Positions 1 to 8,600 of a stretch of DNA of 64,000 nt are shown here, one piece after another; within the stretch, counting starts at the first letter, position 1, and each line of letters starts with the position of its first letter. The position numbers and the translations under genes were made by a program. The DNA lies in NCBI GenBank assembly GCA_018267285.1, contig JAFDYU010000014.1, positions 62,001 to 126,000 of the forward strand. The letters run 5' to 3'. The notes under the pieces were generated by a model. The model worked only from the letters and a program-made list of their open reading frames with translations, searched no databases and was not told the origin of the DNA. This stretch comes from Bacteroidota bacterium (GTDB lineage: Bacteria > Bacteroidota > Bacteroidia > Cytophagales > Cyclobacteriaceae).

Positions 1-655
1 CGGCCTCTGGATCGAACCCATTCAGGGAGAGGCGGGTGTGTATGTGCCGCACGAAGGTTATTTGAAAGCGGCTGAAAAACTTTGCCGACAACATAACGTG
101 CTTTTGATGATGGACGAAATCCAAACCGGCATTGCACGCACCGGCAAAATGTTGGCCAGCGACCACGAAAATGTTAAACCCGATTTACTGATTTTAGGCA
201 AAGCGTTAAGTGGCGGCATCCTGCCAATCTCTTTGGTGTTGACCAATGACGAAATTATGTTGGTAATTAAACCCGGTGAGCACGGCTCTACGTTTGGCGG
301 CAATCCGTTGGCGGCAGTGGTTTGCATGGAAGCCTTGCAGGTAATTCAAGATGAAAAGCTGGCCGAAAATGCCGAACGGCTGGGAAAAATATTTCGCGAA
401 CGGCTGAATGCCCTGATCAAAAAAACAAAACTGATTGCGCTGGTACGTGGCAAAGGTTTGCTCAATGCAATTGTTATCAACGATTCGCCCGAGAGCGAAA
501 CAGCCTGGAACTTGTGTGTTAAATTTGCCGAGCATGGATTGCTTGCCAAACCAACCCACGGAAATATTATACGCCTTGCCCCTCCGTTGGTAATTACAGA
601 AGAACAGATTCACGAGAGCTGCGATATTATTGAAAAGTGTGTACTGAGTTTTTAA
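1..655 (+). CDS. rocD: Ornithine--oxo-acid aminotransferase, C-terminal part (cut by window edge)
   Basis: PLP-dependent enzyme that moves the delta-amino group of ornithine to 2-oxoglutarate, giving glutamate semialdehyde; cytoplasmic, arginine/proline metabolism. The open frame already runs at the window edge (first whole codon at base 2), so the start lies outside. Visible class III aminotransferase landmarks are EPIQGEAG, the DEIQTG cofactor-aspartate motif, the LGKALSGG motif whose lysine (codon 200-202) should bind PLP, and [13 protein letters not shown]. The stretch GKMLASDHE and the overall order fit ornithine aminotransferase better than acetylornithine or GABA aminotransferases. About 217 codons remain of a family usually near 400. 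The next gene starts 17 bases after the stop. Confidence 0.93.
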   Translation, partial: GLWIEPIQGEAGVYVPHEGYLKAAEKLCRQHNVLLMMDEIQTGIARTGKMLASDHENVKPDLLILGKALSGGILPISLVLTNDEIMLVIKPGEHGSTFGGNPLAAVVCMEALQVIQDEKLAENAERLGKIFRERLNALIKKTKLIALVRGKGLLNAIVINDSPESETAWNLCVKFAEHGLLAKPTHGNIIRLAPPLVITEEQIHESCDIIEKCVLSF

Positions 656-672
656 TCTATAAATCTATAATC

Positions 673-1257
673 ATGAAAATAAAATTTATTTGCCTCCTTA
701 TTTTCATTGCTGGGAATTGTTTTTCTCAAACTATTCCACCGCCAGAAGTTCAGATCAAAACTGCTTTGCTCGCAGCCTCGGAGGATGCCAAAGACAAAGC
801 CATGGTGTATGGCTATTCTCCAAATGGAGATTTCATAGTGCTGCGCAAGGGCGAAAACGAAATGGTTTGCCTGGCCGATGATCCCGGCACACCCGGATTA
901 AACGTATCGTGTTATCACAAAAGTCTTGATCCGTTTATGGCCCGAGGGCGCGAATTAAAAAAAGCAGGAAAAAAATTTCAGGAAATATTCGATATACGCG
1001 AGCAAGAAGTAAAGAGTGGAAAATTAATGATGCCCAAACAACCCACTACCTTATTTGTGTACACAGCCGACAAGGAAAATTACAATGCAGCTACCGGTGA
1101 AGTAAAAGATGGATATTTGCGATCGGTCATCTACATTCCTTATGCCACCGCAGAAAGCACCGGATTGCCAACCAAGCCCATCGCACCGGGCATTCCGTGG
1201 ATTATGGATCCCGGCACGCACCGCGCTCACGTCATGATTAACCCGCCTAAGAAATAA
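673..1257 (+). CDS. Exported protein of unknown function
   Basis: Not recognised. The 194-residue product starts with a clear signal peptide (MKIKFICLLIFIAGNCFSQ) with likely cleavage near residue 19, so it is probably periplasmic or secreted. The frame is open upstream to a GTG at 637, inside the preceding rocD gene, but the ATG at 673 places the hydrophobic segment at the N-terminus and is preferred. The mature part is mixed alpha/beta with two cysteines, no transmembrane helix and no sorting domain. A histidine- and proline-containing C-terminus (GTHRAHVMINPP) is notable but not diagnostic. It lies 17 bases after rocD on the same strand and may be co-transcribed; function cannot be inferred. 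Confidence 0.75.
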   Translation: MKIKFICLLIFIAGNCFSQTIPPPEVQIKTALLAASEDAKDKAMVYGYSPNGDFIVLRKGENEMVCLADDPGTPGLNVSCYHKSLDPFMARGRELKKAGKKFQEIFDIREQEVKSGKLMMPKQPTTLFVYTADKENYNAATGEVKDGYLRSVIYIPYATAESTGLPTKPIAPGIPWIMDPGTHRAHVMINPPKK

Positions 1258-1328
1258 AGTTGTCGGTGTTTAAAAATTTTTGAGGCTAACTAAGCTTTTT
1301 TTACTTTGGTATAATTATCAGAAGTAAA

Positions 1329-1997
1329 ATGCTAACATCTCCCTCGCTCGCAACTGTAAAAAGTTTATCCCAGCACTTATTTATCTTGTGCTCCATTACG
1401 ATTTTTAGCACAAGCTGCGGAACCATTGTGGGCGGCTCAAAATATTATGCGCACGTGTTGGTGAACGGCCATCCCAAAGCAGAAATCGTTTATCAAGGAG
1501 TGAGCCGGGGCAACGGCAATGCCTCCATGCTCGTTAACAGAAATCAAGCGAATAATTTTTTGATTGTGGTTAAAGAGAAGGGATGTGACGAACAGACGTT
1601 CAGCTACACCTCAAGAACTTTCAGAGGGTGGGCTTTGGTGGGGTCGCTACTTTTTTGGAGTGCCAATATCGATGGGTTTCCTATACCATACGGTTTGGCC
1701 GTTGACCTCATCGATGGCTCTTTATGGAAACCGAACGTGAGCGAAAACGGTGTAGAAAAAAGTAATTATAAAAATTTTCAGTATACCCTTAACTACAACG
1801 GCTGCGACTCCAAAATCCAAGAAACGACTCCTCTGCGACAAGATAAACTGGTAGATGTGGTCTATTTAAAAAACGGGAGCATCATCCGCGGTACGTTGAT
1901 GGAACAAGACCCCATCACCCATGTAAAAATCCAAACTCAAGACGGAAGTATTTTCGTGTTTAAAATTGATGAGATTCTAAAAGTGACCCGAGAGTAG
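1329..1997 (+). CDS. Putative lipoprotein of unknown function
   Basis: The 222-residue product has an N-terminal hydrophobic stretch ending in a lipobox-like FSTSC-GTIVGG near residue 30, suggesting a lipid-anchored envelope protein. A hydrophobic segment around residues 100-120 (RGWALVGSLLFWSANIDG) follows a predicted beta-rich part. The last ~50 residues (VVYLKNGSIIRGTLMEQD onward) read as short beta-strands typical of small barrel modules found at the end of Bacteroidota envelope proteins. No catalytic motif is visible. The N-terminus before the hydrophobic core is rather long for a lipoprotein signal, so a later start is possible, but no better-placed ATG is evident. It is transcribed alone or with its neighbours. 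Confidence 0.7.
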   Translation: MLTSPSLATVKSLSQHLFILCSITIFSTSCGTIVGGSKYYAHVLVNGHPKAEIVYQGVSRGNGNASMLVNRNQANNFLIVVKEKGCDEQTFSYTSRTFRGWALVGSLLFWSANIDGFPIPYGLAVDLIDGSLWKPNVSENGVEKSNYKNFQYTLNYNGCDSKIQETTPLRQDKLVDVVYLKNGSIIRGTLMEQDPITHVKIQTQDGSIFVFKIDEILKVTRE

Positions 1998-2049
1998 AAT
2001 TTCATTTTGTTTTTTTAACTAGTCATTATATTTTCAGGATACGGTTTTT

Positions 2050-2472
2050 ATGCATATCCTCGGACGCTCTGATTTAGTAGATTTACCCGGTTTAGGCCTT
2101 GAAAATATTCAAGCAAAAATTGATACCGGGGCTTACACCTGCAGTCTGCACTGCTCCAGAACGGAAGTAGTAAATGGAAAGCTCGAGTTTGTATTGTTGG
2201 ATGAAGCTCACCCGGAGTTTACCGGAAAAACCTATTCTTTTAAAAAATTTGAGCAACGCGAAATTAAAAATTCGTTTGGCGAAGCCGAGCTGCGTTACGT
2301 TATTAAAACAAAAATTAAAATTTTTGATCATTTAATACGGGCAGAGTTTTCGTTGAGCTATCGGGGTAATTTAAAGTTTCCGGTATTGCTGGGCCGGAAA
2401 ATACTTCGCAACCGTTTTCTTATCGATGTAACAAAAAAAGATTTATCGTACCTTGAGAAAATTAATCGTTAA
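2050..2472 (+). CDS. Retropepsin-like (ATP-dependent zinc protease family) protein of the RimK cassette
   Basis: A 140-residue member of the family long annotated as putative ATP-dependent zinc protease (Pfam Zn_protease, RimB/RloA-like). The segment AKIDTGAYTCSLH near residues 22-34 carries the D-T-G-A signature of a retropepsin-like aspartic protease, and FPVLLGRKILRNRFLIDV is the second conserved block. Homologues occur beside rimK and are thought to act on RimK-type poly-glutamate tails; that role is inferred here from context. The gene is 52 bases upstream of rimK. Its stop codon lies inside an AT-rich repeat (2464-2522). Whether the enzyme is metal- or aspartate-dependent cannot be decided from sequence. 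Confidence 0.85.
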   Translation: MHILGRSDLVDLPGLGLENIQAKIDTGAYTCSLHCSRTEVVNGKLEFVLLDEAHPEFTGKTYSFKKFEQREIKNSFGEAELRYVIKTKIKIFDHLIRAEFSLSYRGNLKFPVLLGRKILRNRFLIDVTKKDLSYLEKINR

Positions 2473-2522
2473 TCGTTAATAGTGATCTATACCAATAACG
2501 ATTAACCAACAACTATTAACGA
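2464..2522. repeat. AT-rich inverted/direct repeat (TTAATCG family) before rimK
   Basis: The 59 bases contain a tandem TTAATCG-TTAATCG-TTAATAG block and two possible stems. In the first, TCGTTAATAGT (2473-2483) pairs with ACTATTAACGA (2512-2522). In the second, GTTAATCGTTA (2468-2478) pairs with TAACGATTAAC (2497-2507). The stems overlap and so exclude each other. The repeat starts at the stop codon of the protease gene and ends 3 bases before the rimK ATG. A related element sits between radC and prfB. Confidence 0.7.
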
Positions 2523-2524
2523 AT

Positions 2525-3433
2525 ATGAACATCGCCATCCTTTCGCGCGATCCCAAACTTTACTCCACGCGTAGGCTCAAGGAGGCGGGCGAAAAACGAG
2601 GTCACAACGTGGAAATCATCGACCACATGAAGTGCGTGCTCCTCATTGAAAAGCAAAACCCAATGGTGTGGTACAACGGCCGTAAGCTCGATTATTTCGA
2701 TGCGGTAATTCCTCGCATCGGTGCTTCGGTAACTTTTTATGGGGCCGCTGTGGTTCGTCAGTTTGAAATGATGAAAGTGTTTACGGCCATCGAATCGCAG
2801 GCCCTCATCCGCTCGCGCGACAAACTGCGCAGCATGCAAATTCTTTCGCGTGCCGGATTGGGAATGCCCAAAACGGTTTTCATGGATTACACCAAAGACA
2901 CCGAGGGCATTATCGAAGCAGTGGGCGGGGCACCTGTTGTTATCAAACTGTTGGAAGGCACGCAAGGTCTGGGTGTAGTGCTTGCCGAAAACAAAAAAGC
3001 AGCTCAATCGGTAATCGAAGCTTTTCACGGTGTGAAGGCAAGGATCATTGTGCAAGAATTTATCAAGGAAGCAAAAGGGGCAGACATACGTGCATTTGTG
3101 GTTAATGGCGAAGTAGTGGGCGCCATGAAACGCCAAGCCCGCGATGGCGAGTTTCGATCTAACCTCCATCGCGGTGGACACGCGTCTGTGGTGAAATTAG
3201 ACCGTCATCAAAAACATTCTGCTGTAACGGCTGCTAAAAAGCTGGGACTATCGGTGGCCGGTGTGGATATGCTCCCTTCCAAACGCGGCCCGCTCATCAT
3301 CGAAGTAAACTCCTCACCAGGCCTGGAGGGGATTGAAGGTGCAACCCAGGTAGACATTGCCGGAAAAATTTATCTGTATCTCGAAAAACACGCAGGCCAA
3401 AAGAAAATTCAAAAAGATAAAGTGAACGCCTGA
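2525..3433 (+). CDS. rimK: RimK-type alpha-L-glutamate ligase (ribosomal protein S6 modification)
   Basis: ATP-grasp enzyme that adds glutamate residues to a protein C-terminus, in E. coli ribosomal protein S6. The 302-residue product has the N-terminal pre-ATP-grasp fold ([18 protein letters not shown]), the [20 protein letters not shown] block near residues 98-117, the nucleotide-binding [14 protein letters not shown], the [17 protein letters not shown] block, and the Mg-binding [15 protein letters not shown] near residue 260-274. Length matches the family. It lies between the retropepsin-like gene and an AstE-like gene, overlapping the latter by one base (TGATG), which indicates translational coupling. 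The true substrate here could be S6 or another acceptor. Confidence 0.93.
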   Translation: MNIAILSRDPKLYSTRRLKEAGEKRGHNVEIIDHMKCVLLIEKQNPMVWYNGRKLDYFDAVIPRIGASVTFYGAAVVRQFEMMKVFTAIESQALIRSRDKLRSMQILSRAGLGMPKTVFMDYTKDTEGIIEAVGGAPVVIKLLEGTQGLGVVLAENKKAAQSVIEAFHGVKARIIVQEFIKEAKGADIRAFVVNGEVVGAMKRQARDGEFRSNLHRGGHASVVKLDRHQKHSAVTAAKKLGLSVAGVDMLPSKRGPLIIEVNSSPGLEGIEGATQVDIAGKIYLYLEKHAGQKKIQKDKVNA

Positions 3434-4404
3434 TGAAAGAAGTTTCAATCGTAGGCCACGGAATCCGCTCCGGTGAATTTAAGGAAATCAATATCAACAT
3501 TGCGCGCCTTCCTTCGCGCACTTTAATCGAAACTCCAATTTATGTTTACCGGGGAGTTGAAGACGGCCCTGTGCTCGCCCTCACGGCAGGGATGCACGGT
3601 GACGAAATCAACGGGATGGAAATTGTGCGCAGAATTATTGATCAAGGTCTCAATCGGGTAACGCGAGGCACTGTGCTTTGCATGCCGGTAATTAACGTGT
3701 ACGGATTTTTAAATTACTCGCGCGAAGTGCCCGATGGCAAAGACATCAACCGCTCTTTTCCGGGCAGCAAGCACGGGTCGCTTGCCGCACGGGTTGCCTA
3801 CCACATGACCCACGATATCCTGCCTTTTATCGACTACGGAATTGATTTTCATACCGGTGGCGCAAGCCGCACAAATTATCCGCAGGTACGCTGTATGATG
3901 AAGGAAGAAATTAATGTGGAGTTGGCTCAGGCATTTCACGCTCCCTTCACCATCGACTCCCCGTTTCGGCCTCATTCCCTTCGGCTAACGGCTTCAAAAA
4001 AAAACAAACACATTATTGTGTACGAAGGAGGCGAATCGCTGCGCTTCGATCAGTACGCCATTCAAGAAGGCATCAACGGCACGTTGCGGTTGATGAAACA
4101 TTTGAATATGATTGACGAAGCCCCGAAGCCTCGGGAAGAAAATAAAATCATCTGGAGTTCTACGTGGGCGCGGGCTCACACCGCGGGATTGTTTCAGTCC
4201 GAAGTAGAATGCGGTGCGCTGATAAAAAAAAATCAATTGGTGGGCACGCTTACCGATCCGTTTGGAGAATTCAAGGAGCAAGTTAAATCGCCCTCAACGG
4301 GTTATGTTGTTGGTCTAAACAACAACCCGGTAGTAAATGCGGGCGATGCATTGCTGCATATTGGCTTGGATAATGTTTGTAAGATTGACGCGCAAGACGA
4401 TTAA
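3433..4404 (+). CDS. Succinylglutamate desuccinylase/aspartoacylase family protein
   Basis: A 323-residue zinc-dependent M14-like deacylase of the AstE/AspA superfamily. Metal-ligand motifs are visible: MHGDEINGMEIVR (H-x-x-E, about residues 54-66) and DFHTGG (about residues 138-143). A C-terminal beta domain (GTLTDPFGEFKEQV onward) completes the fold. The start overlaps the rimK stop by one base, so it is the third gene of the RimK cassette. This order (protease, RimK, AstE-like) recurs in bacteria, and the enzyme probably removes or processes RimK-added amino acids; this is inference. It converges with the porP/sprF-like gene, overlapping it by 4 bases at the stop codons. Confidence 0.88.
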   Translation: MKEVSIVGHGIRSGEFKEININIARLPSRTLIETPIYVYRGVEDGPVLALTAGMHGDEINGMEIVRRIIDQGLNRVTRGTVLCMPVINVYGFLNYSREVPDGKDINRSFPGSKHGSLAARVAYHMTHDILPFIDYGIDFHTGGASRTNYPQVRCMMKEEINVELAQAFHAPFTIDSPFRPHSLRLTASKKNKHIIVYEGGESLRFDQYAIQEGINGTLRLMKHLNMIDEAPKPREENKIIWSSTWARAHTAGLFQSEVECGALIKKNQLVGTLTDPFGEFKEQVKSPSTGYVVGLNNNPVVNAGDALLHIGLDNVCKIDAQDD

Positions 4405-5441
4405 AAATCCGGGCAGGGAATAATCAATTTATCTTTGGGTGGCTTGCGTGGGTCGCGCGTGCTCCACGAATAAACAATACTGAATTCATGTGCTCCTCCG
4501 CTGGATGGCCCAAGTTTTGAAATGGTGTAATCGTAGCTGTAACCAATATTCAAAATGTCTTTGTCACCTTTTTTAGTGAAACCGATCAACAACACGATCG
4601 ATTCGTTGTTGACTATTCCGTTCACCTTTTTAAAAGGCACACCCCGATACCACGTTCCTATAATCAGTGGTTCGAAAGTATAGTACACACCTAAATCCAT
4701 TTGATCGAACCTGCCCTGATGTCGATATTGAAAGGTAGGAGTGATGCTGCGCTCGCGTGGTTTTGAATAAAACCCTTGTCCCATCGAACCGGGTCGCAAA
4801 TAAAATTTCCAACCACCGTGGCCACTTATTTTCATCGGCAACCGATCGGGCGAGCCCACGAGCGATTGATCGGGCTGGGTGATGTGCGATGCCGTGCCGC
4901 CAAACCAACCGTTCTTCGAATAAAACAAACCGCCCATGGTGAGGTCGGGAAAAAATTTCGATTGCCCCGTGTTGAGTCCATCAACGGACGATCGGTTTAC
5001 AACCAAGCCTGTGTTGGGATCGAACTGATCGCCAAACGTAAGCCTATCGAAATTGATGGACCGATTGTAAACACCCGCCTGAAAGCCCGGGCGAAACGAA
5101 AGATTTTTTACAATCTTCAATTCGTACGAATATTGCAGTGCAACCATCAACGACTGAAGACCGAGCAATCCTTCGCGGTCTTTGTTGATAATCATACCCA
5201 CGCCACTGTTTTTGCTTTCGATGTAAAAATCTGCGAAAGCAGAAATGGTGTTAAAATTGGCATCGATGGCCGGCCATTGATTTCTGTAATTGGTTCCAAC
5301 TCTTGCCTGGCCGGTGCTGCCTGCGAAAGCAGGATTTAAATAAAGTGGCGCTGCATAAAATTGCGAGAATTGCGGATCCTGAGCAGTTACGGTTCCGTAC
5401 CCAACAAGCATTAACACAGAAACAACCACAGATTTATACAT
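4401..5441 (-). CDS. Type IX secretion system membrane protein, PorP/SprF family
   Basis: A 346-residue outer-membrane protein with a signal peptide (about residues 1-20, ending VTAQ) followed by the hallmark DPQFSQFYAAPLYLNPAFAG. The remainder is beta-rich with repeated aromatic strands, as in PorP/SprF barrels. Members of this family are encoded next to giant adhesins with type B sorting domains and are needed for their surface attachment, as SprF is for SprB in Flavobacterium johnsoniae. Here the divergent neighbour, 203 bases away, is exactly such an adhesin. The product ends DKLIIPCPDF. No promoter matching TAnnTTTG was found in the intergenic region. Confidence 0.93.
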   Translation of the reverse strand: MYKSVVVSVLMLVGYGTVTAQDPQFSQFYAAPLYLNPAFAGSTGQARVGTNYRNQWPAIDANFNTISAFADFYIESKNSGVGMIINKDREGLLGLQSLMVALQYSYELKIVKNLSFRPGFQAGVYNRSINFDRLTFGDQFDPNTGLVVNRSSVDGLNTGQSKFFPDLTMGGLFYSKNGWFGGTASHITQPDQSLVGSPDRLPMKISGHGGWKFYLRPGSMGQGFYSKPRERSITPTFQYRHQGRFDQMDLGVYYTFEPLIIGTWYRGVPFKKVNGIVNNESIVLLIGFTKKGDKDILNIGYSYDYTISKLGPSSGGAHEFSIVYSWSTRDPRKPPKDKLIIPCPDF

Positions 5442-5644
5442 CCATTCGGGGGATTTACCGTCACTTATCCAAGCAAATTAAGGCGATTATATGATATTAA
5501 AAAAAACATTTACCGACAATTCAATGGCATTCGTCTTACTAACGATATTTTTCGTCATATTGTATATTTTAAGAGTGAACAAAGCGTTTTAACTTCGTAA
5601 AGTTTATCTCATTAAAATGTTGTTAGCCACAAACTGTTGATACG

Positions 5645-8600
5645 ATGCCGGAACGGATTATTTTGCAAATGCCTTTGTTGAAGAGGGTTTTAACATTTTT
5701 TTTGTGTGTGTCTGTTGCCATCATCGCTAATGCACAAAACCTGGCGCAACATAATTGGTATTTTGGAAATTCTTCAAGTGCCATCCTATTCAACCGCTCC
5801 ACCAACAAGGCATCTACCATCGCCAACAAAGCAGCCCTCGGCACGGGCGGAAGTGCAGTGGCTACCGACCCCGACACGGGCGATCTTTTATTTTACACCG
5901 ATGGGTCAACCCTTTACGACATCACCAACACGGCTATGCCTCTGGGCACGGGGCTGCTGGCAAATACATCGGCAAACCAACCCGTTGTTATTTGCCCAAT
6001 GCCCGGAGACTCTACAAAGTTTTTTGTGTTCGCCAATACCGCAAATTATACAACCGGAGGAACCATAACGATGAGCGTTGTGGACATGACCAGCTTTGGC
6101 AATGCAACTACGATTATCGGTGCCCCACCTTTTGGAGATATTTTGCTTGGCGGCCCCACGAGCACCGTACCACAACTAAATTTAGCCACAGGTTTAACGG
6201 GCCGGTCCGAAGGTATGATCGTTGTGCCCAATGCCAACCAAAGAGATTTTTGGTTGGTAACTCACCAAAACGGATCAACCACCTACACCGCTTCGCTCAT
6301 TACACCGGGCAGTTACAATAGAACTACCTCAACCTTTGCGTTTAGTAAAACACAAACATCGGGAGGCATTGCGCTGCCCACTTCGGTAGCGAACTTTTCC
6401 ATCGATAAAAAAAATACGCGGCTGGCGGTTTCGGCACAAGACCCCAACACCGATGCAATTATTTTAAGAATGGACACCACTGGCATGTTGGCGTTCGACC
6501 GTACAATCTACAACTCCGGAAAAGCCACCACGCAACCGCAATCAATTTACGATATGCAGTGGGACAATAAAGGCCAATACCTTTACCTCTCGCGCGTGGG
6601 AGAAACCGGCATCAATGCGGATGTGTTGCAATACGATTACATGGGTTCAACCGGAACTACCGTAATACTCTCCAGTGTTTTGCAAAATCCCATCTATCGA
6701 AGCTGGGGTTTGCAACTTGCACCCGACAGTGCCATCTATCATATTTATCAGGCACTAACCGGAGGGCCCTTTCTGGTAGAAAAATTTACCAAAACAGATA
6801 CCGTTGCTTCGTCCGTTATACAAACTGCCTTGCCCCTTGGCGCACTTGATTTTAACGGAACTCAATTCCCTTCGTTCGTTCCAAAAATAAATATCAAGTT
6901 GTCTATTTCTTTTGCTGCTTCGGGCGTATGCCAAAACAGCAACATCACTTTTTTTCCAACGGTGCTACCCAATGCCGACAGCCTGCGGTGGGATCTTGGC
7001 GATACCACCATCACTGCATGGAGTCCCATTCATAAATATAAAAATGCAGGCACCTACAATGTAAAACTAACGGCTTACTATCAGGGAAAAGCAGACTCGG
7101 TTGTACAATCGATCACTATCAACCCGTTTACGCTTACGCTTCAATTGGTTTCCGATACCACTGCCTGTCATTGCCAATTGCCCGTAAACAAAACTGCCTG
7201 CACCATGCCACTTTTTTCGGTTACCGCAAAAACCAATGGCGCCACGGGGTCAACCACTTTTCTTTGGTCGGATGGAATTACCACAACCGCTAAATTCTCT
7301 CCCGACTCTGCCGGGTATTATTATGTGGTGGCGAAAGACGGCTCGGGCTGCTCAACCTATGCCGGTGTAAACATCAAAGAATATGGGAAGACCGATCAGC
7401 GCTCGAATGTTTGGTATTTTGGAAACAAGGCCGGCATTAATTTTACTACCAGAAAAGCACTAAGCAACAGTGCCATGGATGCGCCTGCCGGATGTGCGAT
7501 TGCCTGCGACCGCAACGGCCAAGCCATCATTTACACCGATGGCTATAATCTCTACGACAAAAAAGATGTACTGATTGCTACGGGCATTGGTGGAAACCCG
7601 AACTCCTCTCAGTCGTCTATGATTGTACCTGTGCCGGGCGATGAAACATTGTACTATATTTTCACCACCAATACAATTGCTTACAGCGGAGCAACCTCCA
7701 ACGAATTGCGTTACTCGCTTTATGATTTGAAGAAAGACAGCCTGCTGAAAAAAAATATACTACTGTTTTCTAAAAGTACCGAGCGTGTTACGGCCAGTGC
7801 CGATTGGCTGGTAGCCCACGAATATGGAACCAACACATTTCGCGCGTACCGAATTACACCCGGAGGCCTTGGCAACCCCGTGTATTCCTCTATCGGGTCG
7901 GTACACTCTTTTCAATATAAAGAAAACGGCCAGGGCTACATGAAGCTTGGCCCAAAAAACAATTTGGCTGTAGCCCTTTCTACACCAGCCCCGGCTGCCA
8001 GCAATGTAGTAGAATTGTTTCACCTCAACGACACCACGGGGGTGATTACAAATTACAGAAAAATAGATTTGGGCCAGCCCGCAGGCCAGGTGTACGGCAT
8101 TGAATTTTCGCCCGGTGGCAACAAGTTGTTTGCTTCCATTATCGGAACACCGACATCCAATATTTTTGAATACTCCATCGACTCGCTCGGGCGAACAAGC
8201 CTGCTCATCAACAACGTAATGAACGCCATGGTGGGGGCCTTGCAAATAGCTCCCGATAACCAAATCTATTTTGCCATTAACAACAGCCCGGCCAACGCAC
8301 AACTCGGTGTGATCTCCGCTGTTGATACGCCTCTCACTGCAACCTCACCCGTAAGCTTAACCGGTTTTGCACTTGCTGCCGGCACCAACAGCAACCTTGG
8401 ATTGCCCAACTTCAGGCAACAAGTAGGTAGCGGTTTTGGAGGCCCCGGCTTTACGGTAGCCGGACTTTGCTTAGGCGACAGCACAGCTTTTGTTGGGACC
8501 ACCACCGACCCGATTGACAAGTTTACCTGGAATTTTGGCGATGGCTCAAGCAATACCAAAGACCTAGCTCCTAAACATTTGTATGCAAGTGCTGGAACTT

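Noticed and set aside
2516-3181. Long minus-strand frame opposite rimK
   Set aside because: Composition follows the rimK codons in antisense; no signal, motif or ribosome-binding context, and rimK is unmistakable.
4776-5339. 187-codon plus-strand frame opposite the PorP/SprF gene
   Set aside because: Shadow frame without signal peptide or conserved pattern.
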